NCBI GenBank assembly: GCA_039566865.1
Contig: CM076951.1
Span: 12,905,484 to 12,969,483 of the forward strand
Length of the DNA: 64,000 bases
Direction of reading: 5' to 3'
DNA from: Aurelia coerulea
Lineage: Eukaryota > Cnidaria > Scyphozoa > Semaeostomeae > Ulmaridae
A program made the translations under genes and the position numbers. The notes below the pieces were generated by a model. That model saw nothing but the letters and a program-made list of their open reading frames with translations, was not told the DNA's origin and ran no database searches. Positions 1-12,193 of the stretch are shown here, one piece after another (positions within the stretch are counted from its first letter, which is position 1; each line of letters starts with the position of its first letter).

Positions 1-542
1 TACGTCCTATTTTGGTTGGGGGGGGGGGCAAAAAAGCCCCCCTACCTAACTCTTGACTGGAAATAGATAGAGCAACCAAATTTGGTGTACAAATATCCCT
101 AGGCATGTACTTTATGATAATATGAAAATTAGCCTAAAATTAGCCGTGAATATTGCTTGCGTCAGCATTTCTCTTTGTGTGGTCAAGAAAATTGGCAAAA
201 TCGGTCAACATCGGGAAAAATGCGATAAAATTTAATTTGGAACTCAATGTCCATCCAAACATGAAAATTATGATAGAATACATCAAATAGCACTACCCTG
301 CAAAATATCTTTGCAAAATTTTGCAATTTTGCTACTTTTTTCGCGAACATCAATATTTGAGTATTGGCGATTTTGACAGAGTCAGTTCCCAAAAATTGTC
401 TCCCTCCCCCTCATTTGTCAAAATATTTTCATGAAACTTCTCGAGTCATTGCACAAGAAGTATTAGCAAAAAGTCAGAAAGTTTCCGGACCGTAATTGTT
501 ATCCTGATAGAGTTATAACAAAAAGTCTAAGGGGCAAATTTG
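1..542. mobile_element. MITE family A, copy 1, left part (split by the giant element)
   Basis: Begins with a CCTATTTTGGTTGGGG-type terminus at the window edge and matches, in reverse orientation, the complete copy at 16827-17399 along its whole length. It breaks at 542 just after GGGGCAAATTTG. The missing terminus (a C-run followed by CCAACCAAAATAGG) is found at 24825-24848, on the far side of the 24-kb insertion. It has no coding capacity and is a non-autonomous DNA element. Confidence 0.85.
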
Positions 543-583
543 GGGACGTTCCATTTAATATCCGTACACCCGGGTCGGAAGAT
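543..583 (+). repeat. Left terminal inverted repeat of the giant element
   Basis: 41 bp identical to the reverse complement of 24781-24821. It starts GGGACG and ends GGAAGAT. The base before GGG differs between the two ends, which fixes the boundary. Confidence 0.9.
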
Positions 584-905
584 TTTTCATTTCTGACGAT
601 GGCCTCGGAATCGCTTACAATAACAACAGAGAACCCCACGGATTTGCATCTTCCGACCCCCAAAGTCTACTATATTTTCCGTATTCAGACTCGTTAAAGA
701 GGGACGGAAGACCACTGCGCATATGGGAGGGGGTTGGATTTGCATAGAATTAACTGCTTCTTCCCCTCGGATTTGCGCAATTTTCAGGACGCAAGCTCAA
801 CCTCGTCTGTAGATAGCCAAGCATTAACCACGGAAGACTTGGAAAATGAGAGGTTGGCCTCGGATTTACTCGTGCTCGTGCCAGGGAGCCCCAAGGATTT
901 CAGCC
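584..905 (+). promoter_or_regulatory. Left subterminal repeats, CTCGGATTT-like
   Basis: Copies of a CCTCGGATTTGC/CCTCGGAATC motif occur near 603, 638, 757 and 858. The copy at 639-658 (CGGATTTGCATCTTCCGACC) is repeated next to the right TIR at 24772-24791. Clustered short motifs inside both ends of a DNA transposon are usually transposase-binding sites, which is inferred here. The motif has the same orientation at both ends rather than inverted. Confidence 0.6.
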
Positions 906-1655
906 TGAATAACAGCTGTAATATTTGAGTAATAACTTTTTAATTAACATTTTTGTGATTGTTGTTTTATCGGAGTACCCCTTGCAGACCAGCTTCTGCT
1001 GAAAGGCAAACCTCCTGAAGAATAAATACAATTTTTATCACATGTAAAATATTGTTTTCCAAAGTTTGCAGCTTCTTAGTTCAGCTCAGTTCCATGCTAT
1101 GACCGGGGGGAGGGGGGCTACATAATGTGTTGAGGTTACGGCAACCAATGTCTCCATCCCAATATGAAAAAAGGCCATGGGGACGAGTTTGGAGGTTACG
1201 GGTACGTACAACTCATATGGGTTTGGTTTTGACCCAAAATTCATCAAAAAGTTGGTACGAAGGCAAATTTTAGCAATTAGGAGTGGGTAACTTTCTGAAA
1301 ACCAGGGGGACTCCAGGTCGTGTACCCCTCCTCCACCAGGATGTTTGGTTTTGTTAAATTGAGAAGGGAGAAGAATACTGGATGCGACAAGATGTTCAGA
1401 CGATTGGAAATTCATAGCACCAAGAGTAGATTGGAGTGAAATATATTTTTGTGATAGCTAAAAGACTGAGCAATTTTCGTAGTTTTTCTCAAACGCTTTT
1501 ACGAGTATAGAGAAAAAAGGTATATGCAACTTTTACAAAACTCTATTTCTGGAAAATGCCCGAAAAAAGCCTTATAAAGACACTTGATCAAATCTTAACG
1601 AAACATTTTGCACACACAGTACTAATATGCATAAGATATAAATTGTTTACAGCGA
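906..1655. other. Non-coding stretch inside the giant element
   Basis: No supported gene. An open frame at 1086-1415 on the minus strand has no recognisable domain and is interrupted by G-runs typical of MITE debris. Confidence 0.5.
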
Positions 1656-1659
1656 GAGA

Positions 1660-2045
1660 TATCGTCTATGCACGGGGGGGGGGTTCTTCCATGGTACCTG
1701 GGGATGTGCCGCGAGCAAGGGTACACTTTTCGGACTTCTATTCTAGCCAAGGGTATACTTTTTTGCAATTTTGGCCAATAAATAACGGTCTAGCCAAGGG
1801 TGTCATGTTTTACAATATTGGTCTAGCGAACGGTCATGATATCAGATTTGGTACAAATTTGGCAATATTCGTCCAGGAAATCGTCAAAATTGGTCTAGCC
1901 AAGGGTACCATTTTCGTCAAAATTGGTCCAGAGAATGGTCAAATTGGTCTAGCCAAGGGTTCCATTTTTGTAAAAATTAGTCTAGCCAACGGTACAATTT
2001 TGAATATGCTCGCAGCAGACCCCCCCCCCCATGTGTCTATGGCAT
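1660..2045. repeat. Minisatellite between inverted G/C-run ends
   Basis: Degenerate repeats of a GGTCTAGCCAAGGGTAC-type unit (period roughly 35-45 bp) fill 1740-2010. On the left is TCTATGCAC plus a G-run, and on the right a C-run plus ATGTGTCTATGG, which are imperfect inverted ends. This looks like a short non-autonomous element whose interior became a minisatellite. The open frame through it is a product of the repeat. Confidence 0.5.
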
Positions 2046-3387
2046 GCGAGTGATAAACTAGGATTGTCGCAGATAAACCTGGTTTTTCTACTGGAGCCCC
2101 TTCAACTAGTCTATCCCCACAAATACTTTTCATTCAGAGAAAATACTGTTGAACTAGGGAACTAGGGAACTAGGTGACTCTGGCCTTTTTAGTTTGATCT
2201 GTCCAATTGCCGCCACTATCTAGGTGGCATCAACCAAAGAAAGCCAAGTTAATGTGATAAATGGTCTTATGATCAAATTTTTGCCATCCAGCGACTAAAA
2301 GCAAACTTCAGCGGACAGATTCAAGCTTATACTTCTTTCAGAGAAGGGGTGACTAGATACTAATCAAAAGTGCTGATAATACGTTTCTCCAATTGTGCTT
2401 ATATGAGGATAAATGTCCGTGTATTGATTAAAGTCACCCAGCTTCTGTATTGTCTGCAATAAGGGTATACTTCCCTTCCTGTATATCAAAAGACTGCTTG
2501 AATAATGTTAACTCTGTCTTGGGAAATCAATGGAGACAGAGGAATGGAAAATGCTTCTTCTGGATTTTCAGTGAAAATAACTGTAATTACATCTTCTTCA
2601 GGACAGTAGGATTGTACAGTTGCTTCAGCCCATTCTAAAGTGGAAGAAGAGAATCAATATTTTACTTGTGCAAAGTTTGTTCACAAAAGCATTCACAATT
2701 AGAACAGTGTTACTTCTAGTTGCTGAACTACAGTTAATACCCTGCCTATAAGAATCTAGTCGATTAAGAACCTACCTACCGGCCGAAATTGTATAGGTTT
2801 AAATTGTTTTATAACAACCATTCCATTGCATTCATTGTTTAAGAAAATATCTGACTGACAAATGGCTGACAAATGTCTAATCAAGCATCTACTAGTTGAT
2901 AAAAATATTTTACATGGGTCAATTGCAGATTAACTACCAGCTTCCAAGAAAAAAAGAGGTTGAATTGAATTACATTTTTAAAACTGATTGCTGTTATTAA
3001 ACAATAGCAGCAGAAATCCTATCATCTGTTTGGATGATGCAAAATTCGATCATTATTCGAGTGATTCACACTTTCAAGAGGGGGCCAAAATGTTTTAAAC
3101 ATGGGCTAAAACTGCAGCAGGAACCGGTTATGGATATATTCTTTCTACTGATTATTTTGTGGGCTGCCGACCCCAAGCCCCCGCTTATTCAATGGAGAAA
3201 TATTGTAGATTTAAAACAACGCTCAACAGAGTATGCATTGTTGAACTCATTGGCTCGATTCCTATCGATCATGGTAAAATTTCCTTCAACATTGCTGAAC
3301 AACGCTTTACTGCAAGCAAGGTGCTCAATTGCTCTCGAATTTCACGACCTAAAGTTGACCGGAAAAGTTGAGAGGGTTTTCACCGTG
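2046..3387. other. Non-coding stretch downstream of the protease-transposase gene
   Basis: AT-rich. I see no domain-bearing frame on either strand. The plus-strand frame at 3034-3417 overlaps the end of the minus-strand gene and matches nothing I know. A further 3' exon of the minus-strand gene could be hidden here. Confidence 0.4.
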
Positions 3388-3689
3388 CTAAATGCTCAGA
3401 AGTGTGATTTCATTTAAAAATGCTAACATAATACCTTCTTTAACTGAATATTTCTTGGCAACTTTTTTCGATACTTTAATTTCAATGATCGCTCCAACTT
3501 CGATTGCTTCTGTATACAAATCCTGAATGTTGATGTCATCAAAATTCTTTCCTATTGCAAGGATCCGTTCCGCCAATGCTGCTTCAACATCAATTTCATA
3601 ACTAGAATCAGGTTCACTTCGATAAACGACGGTGATACCAGTGCTCTTTGGTTTGAGACTAACTGCAATTATTTTTGCCGAGTACCAAC
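3388..3689 (-). CDS. Exon 4 (last recognised) of the protease-transposase gene: second half of a Tudor-like domain
   Basis: The acceptor AG is at 3691-3690. Joining to exon 3 (donor CAG|GTATGT) keeps frame across the junction, giving GWDA-GWYSAKII, the pattern of a Tudor/chromo-like barrel strand. The exon continues with VVYRSEPDSSYEIDVEAAL, then an IKVSKK basic stretch and a stop at 3388. An alternative donor (GAAG|GTATTATG, near 3430) would allow another exon further left, so the true C-terminus is uncertain. Such barrels usually bind methylated histone tails or nucleic acid. The role here is inferred from the pattern alone. Confidence 0.65.
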
Positions 3690-4435
3690 CTTTAAATGAA
3701 TGCATTTAAAATTTAAAGAAATCATCCTATACACATCTAAAACTGCCAATGAATTAAAAATATACATACCATAAAAGCTCTCTTAATCCCTCCTCTCTAT
3801 TAAGCCACCCCCCAATTTATATCAAATTCCAGAGGTTACCAAGGATTCTCCATTTATTGATATTGATCGATTTGGATAGTCGTTATATGATCCAGGTTAA
3901 CTTTAAAATCTTCACAGTAAACTGTGTTTCGTGACATTGCAAAATTAGCTTTCAAGAAACATTTTGAAAAAACTATGAGAAACCTCCATACTATTTCAGT
4001 AAACTGTATTTTTGTACAAGAAACCTTATGACACTCAAGTGATGGGGCTCTACCTGAGATCGAGTCCTGTCCGACTAACTCTTCTGGCTGCTAAGACACA
4101 GGACTACACCACAAAGCCTAAACATTTTCAATAAATGTTTGCAAAACTACCCCGAAATCACTTTATCTAGCCTGCTTGCAGTCTTTCTTTTATTAAATTG
4201 AAAAAGACTGCACCGCAGGCGACACTTTATCAAAATCAATGGGTAAAATAATTTTTAATATTTTTTCATCAATGTTTTCAGTTGCTTAGAGAGCTATCAG
4301 TAAACTTTGAATTTACTTTAACACACAAAACCTGCGTGAGACACCTGAATATGGCAGGAAACACGAAAAGTTATTTACGAAAGATATTCACATTTACTTC
4401 AGGTATCTTGGAGTCCAGAACATGCCAATACATAC

Positions 4436-4711
4436 CTGCATCCCAACCTCGAATTTTGTCTTCTGGCCAATAAACAAGAACATACATACCAACATTGGCA
4501 AACAGTGAAACGTTATCTGCGCAAGTGCGAACTTTTCTCTGACTCAAAAGCAACTGCCGCCTTAAGGTATGAAAGATACTACCATCCAGTGAGGAGCAGC
4601 ATCTGCCTTTAGGCTTTGATTCGGACTTTTGTTCTGGCAAACCGGCCATTTCCCGTGGTCTTTCTTCGCTGCCGATGATTCTTTCTGTTGCAAATGCGCG
4701 TTGTCGATACA
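4436..4711 (-). CDS. Exon 3 of the protease-transposase gene: linker and first half of a Tudor-like domain
   Basis: Bounded by a good acceptor (TTCTCTGTTTTAG at 4712) and a consensus donor (CAG|GTATGT at 4435). The phase matches exon 2 (S-G|TG) and exon 4. It encodes a basic, Ser/Arg-rich linker followed by VGMYVLVYWPEDKIRGWDA, whose aromatic pattern resembles the first strands of Tudor/PWWP-like barrels. The open frame runs past the donor, but the residues there (MYWHVLDSK) do not continue the barrel, which favours splicing. Confidence 0.68.
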
Positions 4712-5610
4712 CTAAAACAGAGAACTGTGGTTACTCTACGGATTTTTCACTTCTGATCAAAGTGGTACAGTAACATCGAATTGAAAAATCACATTAAACA
4801 AAAATTGGTAGAAGTGAATGGTTAGCAGTGTACAATCCTATCACAGATGAATTTGCTTGGTTGGAATGCTTAATTCTATATGCGTATACAGTGCGAATGC
4901 TTAACTCAGTTGGTGTTCACCATTGCCATTTGGTTAAAGTATTTAGCCGCTTGCTTTTTGCTTCATTTCCAGAGTTCGTACCCTTGATGAGACATACTAT
5001 TTTTGTAGAAATTGTAAGGGAGGAGAGGATTGGAAATGTATTTCGCATTGGTTACCCAACAAGAAATGGAACAGGATCGATGTCAATTTTTGTGGCCACT
5101 GAAAATCACTAAAGATATGAATGCTTTATTTCAACACAAATATCTAACTACCTTTATATGAAAGTGAGTTGAATTTCTCTGCAAAAGAAGGCTATTCTAA
5201 AAACATCAATGTGCCAAACAGGCTATGCATGGAAATGTGACGATGGATGGCTCTCAACAGCAAACTGTGATTGGCACAATTTGAACCCTGCTTCATTGCA
5301 GATAGATTTTGCATTTTGTTTTCAAAGCACCATTGTCACCCAGAGTACTTTGCAGGCAGCTGAAATAAAAATGGCCGAAGCGGAGACTATGTATCCACAA
5401 CAGTGCAGTGGTTGAATATGTGAGAAAGGTTTACTCTGACTTTATGGAGCTCTTCTATCACTTCAACCAATGCACTGTAGATCTGTAATTCCCGTTTGGG
5501 AAAATTTTATCATAAAGGTTTTGAATTTGTGAAAAGGCTCGTAAAAAGGTGACAAACTTTATCATGTGGATTCCAAACTTTAGAACACTAAACTTTAAAA
5601 GCACTTTTAC

Positions 5611-6070
5611 CTGAAACAAGTGTTGAATCATAGAGCATCTTTTGTGCAGTAATCAGCTTCTGGCAAATCTCCAAAAGATTCAGCATTTCGCTTATTTCTC
5701 TTTGGTACATATTGTGCGTTTCTGCTGTTCGCAAACTAAACAGTCGCATAGCCAATACCTCCTTTTTTTCATCGGTGCAAAATCCATGGAACTTCATAAT
5801 CTCTTTGAGTTTACCACAGCTCAGCCTCATGATCTTTTTTAATTCACCTGGAATTCTGCTGAGGTCCCCAGTATATGTCGACCATTCGGGTGCTTGCTCA
5901 TTTTCCGACTCTGCAATTCGGCGAACAAGGTCATGTTTTACTCCTTCTGTCGGGAGGTCAATTTCCTTTAAAATAGCTCTCAAATCTTTCACGTTATTTT
6001 CTTTGTAAAGCTTGTGATTGCACCACATGGCTTGACTGAGTGCTGCTTCGTATTTCTCGTTTTCTTTTAC
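5611..6070 (-). CDS. Exon 2 of the protease-transposase gene: two SAP-like DNA-binding motifs
   Basis: Acceptor TTTCATGTTACAG at 6071 and donor CAG|GTAAAA at 5610. The join to exon 1 (CAG AAG|GTA AAA) is in phase. It encodes about 153 residues. A SAP-like helix-turn-helix (NNVKDLRAILKEIDLPTEG then KHDLVRRIAE) lies near the start. A second similar segment (SCGKLKEIMKFHG ... KKEVLAMRL) follows about 60 residues on. SAP motifs bind AT-rich or scaffold DNA and occur in chromatin and SUMO-ligase proteins. Here they would sit C-terminal to the transposase core and could help DNA targeting. Confidence 0.72.
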
Positions 6071-6276
6071 CTGTAACATGAAAATATAAAACTATCTAAA
6101 AAAAGATGCATCTACGATATGATTATTACGATATTTGGAAGCATCAAGCATTAAGAAATAAACAGCAATCGATCTAATAGAGGGAAGACATGCCAAAATA
6201 GAGACAGCTTTGAACGACATTCACATAACAATTGAAAGCTTTATGTTCAGAAAGAGTTGCAAAAATAAATGCAAAC

Positions 6277-9200
6277 CTTCTGATGCTCCAAATGCTGCTG
6301 TACTGCGTTTTCTGGACACCAGCAAAGAAGTGACAAGGAAGCAATCATCTCATCATCAAAGTCTTTGAATAGAAGTCTTGCGTTGTGGAGAATAACTGTT
6401 GGAAGAAACAGCTCTGGAACTTTCTGAAGAATTTCTACGTCAACATCTTTGCAACCTTCATATGACATGTAGTGCAACTCACCATTTGTCCTGAACCATC
6501 TTACGTAGTCAGGTATTGGCTGCAAGTTAATGAAAGGCCTTACACTGATTTCTGGATTGTAGATGGTAGTTGTGTATTTATCACACCAAGCTGTGTGTGC
6601 CCCTTCTACTTTGTTCTCGAGGATTTCGTAGTCTGACTTGTAAGATGATTTAAATTCTTCATCAAGACCGTACACCATTTTGAGGACCCGGGACGTTTCA
6701 TTTTGCTCCACTTTGTATTCTTGTCTTGATATCAACTTCCTATCTTCGGATAACTTCAAAAATTGTTGAAGATCTTTCTCGTCATTGAAAATGAAATCAT
6801 CTTTGACACCTCTGAAGACCAAGATAGGATGCCCTGCAAACGTTTGTTGAGTGATGGCGGTGGCAACTTCCTTTGCCATTGCTTCCATATCTTGACGATG
6901 TTCAACTGATCCTGGTGTGGAAGAGATACTTACTCCAAACACTGCTTGACTTTGAAGACCAGTATGAGCTGCTGCATTTAGGCGCTCTGCCATATTACGC
7001 TTGCTGTAATATTCAGCAAATGATACTTGCGTAACTGTTGTGCGCTTTAAGTACCTGCACATTCTGACAAGGCTCATTCTAACCAACGGACTCCTGGGCT
7101 TTTCACTGGATCCATTGTCCACCACAAAAACTATGTTATCTGGAAGACAACCATCTACTCCAACCCTAAAATAAGCATCCATTGCTGGAATAGCCATAAG
7201 GTGATAGATTTCATTTGCGGCGCGGTAGACTGTTTCAGGCTCATAATATGACAGATTGATAAGAAACACACCCTTCCCTGTCCTTTTAATGGTCAATAGG
7301 CGCTCTTGTTTGGCATCACCCATCATGATTCCTACCTCTCCTGATGCAAGGGTATTGATGGGCCTGTCGATGCTGTTCACAATTTCAGTCGAAACAAATA
7401 AGTGGGCCATTGGTGTCACAGCATTTTTCCTGCTCTCATCTTGATATGAATGGTCATTCAATTCTATTACTCTCCAGGTTTTGCCTCCTTGTTTCTCACC
7501 TGCACGTACCACTGCCTTTGCATCTTTAGAGTTGACAAAAAATTTTCCCTTGTTATCGGAAGCAGCATCTAGAAAATAATTGACGTTTGCAGAGCACCAA
7601 TGAGCATTTATCACATCTTTAATAGCTTTCGTGTCAGGTGCTTTATGGAGCGAAATGTTGGCATTGACTCCCTGCCCATGATGATGTCTCTTTGCTTGAT
7701 GCGTTCCCCTTTTGTAATTCATCGTATAGTTGTAGCAAGTTGACAGCGATATGCGGAATCCAGGTCCAGCAGCAGCTAGCAAAATTTCTCTTGCATCTTT
7801 CATTTTCGTCTTGTTACCTTCTGCTTTGTACATAATTTCGTTTTTGAGCTTCGGGTGGGATTCAAGGCCTCCTCCAGCTGCACGGATGCGACTTCCTTCA
7901 CCAAACTGAAATTCTAGAAGAGCACCAAGATCTGGAAACTCCATTGCCTTCAATTTTCTGCCTTTGTTTCCTTTGAAAATGTGACGCAATTCTTTAATTT
8001 TGCACACATCTATTGCTCGTCGAACTACAGCTTTGCGTGTGTCGTCACTCAAGTTTGCGTACTTCCTTTCGATATCAGCCTTGATCTCTGAAAATTTTCC
8101 TAAATTTATCTGCACGACTGCTTCACTCCTTCTTACCCCATCTCGGTTTTGCACCCCTATTATATCTGCTGCAGCTTTAACATTAGTGATGCTTGAAATG
8201 ACATACTTGAGTACATCTTTGTCCCTTTTTGAGTCCATGTATTCCAAACAATCCTTGAATGTCTCGCCTATTTTCATCTTAATGTGGTCTTTGATTTCAG
8301 CCTTTTCGTCTCTTGCTTTGCATACCTGATCAATTCTTTCCAAGGCAGTCTGCACATCATCTCCAACGTTAGCAACTAGAAAGGCTTTTCCGCTAACATA
8401 TATCTGCATGACATTCAAGTGCTTTGATAATGATTCATAGAAAGATCCTGCCTCTTTTCTTGACGTGGAACCAGTAAACCCTGTCAGATATCTAATTTTT
8501 GCTTCCTCATACAGTTTGGCTGCTTCTTTATTCAAGATTATTGGGAAGGCACTTAGCGCCTTTCCAACTTGTGCTATGGCAGAAAGTTCCGATTTTATTT
8601 TCTTACTGTCAGTGCATTTTATTCTGTTTTCTACAACATTTATGTTCTTTTCTAAACTTCCAGAAACTCTCGCTCTCATCATTGCAATTCTTTGCAGGTT
8701 GGAGTCTTCGATGCACTTGTTTTCCTCTCTGACCTTTGAACGCGCAGTGTTCGTGTTTTCAAGTTTGTATTGGTTCTCGTACCATTTTTCCGATGTTTGA
8801 AGGCTGAGCACATCTAAACAACCAAATTCTTTTTCTTTCTGAAGGTGTAAAAGAGGTGAAGACGGTGCAATGATATGGCTTTGTTTTTGAGGGATAGTTT
8901 CATCATCATCAACGATTTCCCTCATTTTTAGGAACCATTCTCTACCACAACATGGAGTGAGTAGTTTCATGTGCTTCTTATTCTTCCCAAAGCTGAGGCC
9001 TCCATTTTCTTTCTCGATTTTCCTTTTCTTGATGATTATATTTGCCAATTCCTCTTTGACACTCTCTTCTCTTCTTCTCTTCATCTTTTTCTTCTCAGTT
9101 TTAACTGGCATAATATCCCCTATCTCTTTCTCTATCGCTGTTGCGTTGCTTTCCGGCTCTAATTTTTCTTCAATCCACGTTGCCTTGCCTTTTGGTTCTA

Positions 9201-11070
9201 ATCCTTCTTTTATCGATGTTGCGTTGCCTTTTGGTTCTAATTTTCCTCCTATCCACGTTGCGTTGCCTTTTGGTTCTAATCCTTCTTTTATCGATGTTGC
9301 GTTGCCTTTTGGTTCTAATTTTCCTCCTATCCACGTTGCGTTGCCTTTTGGTTCTAATCCTTCTTTTATCAATGTTGCGTTGCCTTTTGGTTCTAATTCT
9401 TCCTTTATCGATGTTGCGTTGCTTTTTGGTTCTAATTTTCCTCCTATCCACGTTGCGTTGCCTTTTGGTTCTAATCCTTCTTTTATCGATGTTGCGTTGC
9501 CTTTTGGTTCTAATTTTCCTCCTATCCACGTTGCGTTGCCTTTTTGTTCTAATTTTCCTCCTATCCACGTTGCCTTGCCTTCTGGTTCTAATCCTTCTTT
9601 TATCAATGTTGCGTTGCCTTTTGGTTCTAATTCTTCCTTTATCGATGTTGCGTTGTTTTTTGGTTCTAATTTTCCTCCTATCCATGTTGCCTTGCCTTTT
9701 GGTTCTAATCCTTCTTTTATCGATGTTGCCTTGCCTTTCGGTTCTAATTCTTCCTTTATCGATGTTGCGTTGCCTTTTGGTTCTAATTTTCCTCCTATCC
9801 ACGTTGCCTTGCCTTTTGGTTCTAATCCTTCTTTTATCGATGTTGCGTTGCCTTTTGGTTCTAATTTTCCTCCTATCCATGTTGCCTTGCCTTTTGTTTC
9901 TAATTCTTCCTTTTTCGATGTTGCGTTGCTTTCCGGCTCTAACTTTTCTTCCATCCACGTTGCCTTAACTTTTGGTCCTAATTTTCCTCCTATCCATGTT
10001 GCCTTGCCTTGTGGTTCCTCCTGTATCCATGTTGCCTTGCTGTGTGGTTCTAAATCTTCCTCTCTCGATGCTGCCTTGCTTCCTTTCGTACTGTAACTCT
10101 CATTGAAACAACTTTTTCTCACAAGATCTATGTCTATCTTTCCTTGAGCAATCCAAGAAAGCAATACGCATCGTAATTCAGTTTTGAAATTGCTAGGAGC
10201 TATCAACGATGTGCATATTTTTTGGCGATATTCTACGAGAGACCAGTCCTTACATGGTGCTAGCAAAAACATTCTCTCTTTATCACTGCAGCATGCCAGA
10301 AATGCAGCGAGGATTGCCACAATGACTCCACAGCTAGACCCATCTCTTTGGATTGGGTACTTACTGCAAGCACTGCTGCATCTTTTCTTGCATCCCAAGT
10401 CATTGGAAGAATGTGCTGTGCGGTATCTAAAATCGATTTCATTGCATTTGAGAAATTTGAGCAAGGGTAGAACGGTGCTATCCAGGTTACTTGGACTGTC
10501 CATGCAAAGACTGTCACAATAGATGATTTCATATTTTTTCAAATCTATCACGACTAACGCCCAGTGGTAGCCCTTGTTGTCGAATTGGATAGAATTGCGA
10601 CCATCCGTAATCCCAACATTACACACAATAATAAGCATTTCAGTTTCTGTACCAATTTTCCTCTTACTCAGAAACTTATCTAGTTTGCCATCCATGCAGG
10701 TAAGCTTGATATTTGACGCGTTTAGCACTGTGACATTCAAGCTGTGTGCTTCTTTGTTTATCAAGGAGCTGATCAAATCAATGACACCTGAATCCACCCA
10801 TCGATTCCCCACAGCAGAGGCTACTTCTCTAGCTGAATATCCGTTCAGGACATCAAGCGCTTTATCATTTTGAGCCGAAAGAAGTATGTCTTTAACTTTA
10901 TTGACTAATGCCATTTCAATCGGTTTACCTCCTGCCGTGAGTGTTACCGGGAGACTTCCAAACCAAGACATTTCCTCTTTCACCATACCTAGGAAGTAGG
11001 AATGAGACGTAAATCCGTAGATCCATTGAAAAAGCATTTGAGACCGGGCACCTACCTGGTTGGTTTTCAC
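6277..11070 (-). CDS. Exon 1 (main) of the protease-transposase gene: Ulp1-like protease, tandem-repeat spacer, DDE-like transposase
   Basis: A 1607-codon open frame; the spliced exon ends at 6277 (AAG|GTTTGC). The 11070 start codon is GTG, so the true start is probably the ATG at codon 12 (11037) or an upstream exon. Residues ~145-300 form an Ulp1/C48 cysteine protease: HWALVVID (H169), CDSL (D186), and QRDGSSCG (Q241, C247). Residues ~343-652 are about 24 tandem 13-residue units. A basic region (~655-700) may be a nuclear signal. Residues ~1165-1380 look like an RNase-H-fold transposase: VNSKDAKAV (D1183; D1168 is an alternative), VVDNGSS (D1318), and AEYYSKRNMAERLN (E1362). This layout matches a DDK...DNG...VER family seen in uncharacterised invertebrate proteins. 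Likely roles: strand transfer at the element's ends, plus removal of SUMO or ubiquitin-like modifiers. The superfamily name is uncertain, and the catalytic assignments are by motif only. Confidence 0.8.
9115..10045 (-). repeat. Coding minisatellite, 39-bp period, inside the protease-transposase exon
   Basis: About 24 units of 13 codons. Two unit types largely alternate: KGNATWIGGKLEP and KGNATSIKEGLEP, giving a 78-bp dimer pattern. All units keep frame. The repeat makes long open frames on the other strand and other frames, which are artefacts. It separates protease from transposase, so it probably acts as a flexible or self-associating spacer whose length can change by slippage. Confidence 0.9.
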
Positions 11071-11882
11071 TTCTACCTCTTATTCTAATACAGTATAGTA
11101 AAAACCCGCATATAAGAAAAGAAACTCATTCTTTTGGATCAGGCTGTAAAGCTTCTTATGAATTGAACAAATTTTAAAGAACTGGCTGATGAGTATTATG
11201 AGTCTCTTTTAAGAAACTCTGATGAAAACCTCTGTATCATACATTTCATTAAAAGATATTTAAACATCTACAAAAAGGGCACACTGACTATAATTTCAAT
11301 CAGTACTGTTGGGTGCTGGAAGCTTGTTTTTGGAAGATTGCTGCTTACATTTTTTGTTCAAAATGTTTTGTTATGAAATAAAAAGATTCAGGCTCACTAG
11401 TTCCTTATATTTTGGTACATGAATTTAAAAGAGTCAGCCCGCGTGCAGTTTCTCATAATCGAGGTTCTTAAATGCGGGTTTCTCGTATGCGATCGTTTGG
11501 ATCGTTTGTTTACAGTTTAGAATGCTGATTGAAAACTAAAATGAAATTTTCTAAAATTTGAAAAGACAAATCTTCTTCGGATTTTGATGCGACGAAACTT
11601 CGAGCTTCCTGATTCGAATCAAGACTTTATATTTTCTCATTTTCTACTTTGGAAAGGTTTCCTTTCAAATCATGCTGCATTTGAATCAGGGAGCTATAAA
11701 GCTGTAAAGCTCCCTGATTTGAATGTATCATTTCTACGTGGTATTTTATACAGCTGCAAATTGTATAGAAATATCGTTGACTCTAGTGTAGAAAAGGTAA
11801 AGAAAGAGTCATCATCTCCACTTGGTGCAAAGACCTGCTCGATTCGAATTTTTCTGCTGTGATTTTCTTTGTTCTGTTTGAC
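11071..11882. other. Intergenic or intronic stretch upstream of the main exon
   Basis: No supported gene. It contains GTTTCTTATAAGAAA-like scraps of MITE family C and an open frame (11584-11862, plus) with internal repeats of AGCTCCCTGATT but no domain. If 16393-16740 is an upstream exon, this is part of a 5.3-kb intron. Confidence 0.4.
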
Positions 11883-11985
11883 GATTATGCTAAAGGTGGC
11901 GGCGCAGAACTCTTTACCAAGATGCATTGCGTTCGAAATACGAATCTTTAAAGATTCTATAGGAATTCGATTAAAGAACGTAGTG
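11883..11985. mobile_element. MITE family G, partial copy
   Basis: Shares TTTACCAAGATGCATTGCGT and the central GATTCTATAGGAATTCGATT with the more complete copy at 24150-24292. The right arm decays after AAAGAACG. Confidence 0.65.
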
Positions 11986-12038
11986 CATTGAAGGGAACCA
12001 ACCTTGTAAGTAGGAACTGTATTTATTCCCAGTACTGT

Positions 12039-12193
12039 CAGGCCCGTAGGAAGCGGGGGGGGGGGGGGGCAGGGCCCCCCAATAATTTTAAAAACAATGG
12101 TTCTACGTCACAAGCATTAACTAGATTGTATTGTTCTCTATTGTTTTAAGAACAATTGCCCCCCCCAATCCGAAGCTGCTTCCTACGGCCCTG
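12039..12193. mobile_element. Short hAT-like MITE
   Basis: Ends CAGGCCCGTAGGAAGC and, inverted, CAGGGCCGTAGGAAGC enclose a G-run, an AT-rich core and a C-run (155 bp). The flanks GTACTGT and GTGCTGT are an imperfect duplication of about 7-8 bp. CAGGG termini with 8-bp duplications are typical of hAT derivatives. Confidence 0.65.

Noticed and set aside
1556..2053. 165-codon plus-strand frame with repeated GLAKG text
   Set aside because: It is a direct translation of a degenerate minisatellite and crosses G-runs of variable length.
8957..10096. Long plus-strand open frames (379 and 275 codons) and a 262-codon minus-strand frame in another register
   Set aside because: They are alternative readings of the 39-bp coding minisatellite. 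Only the minus-strand frame continuous with the Ulp1 and transposase domains is coherent.
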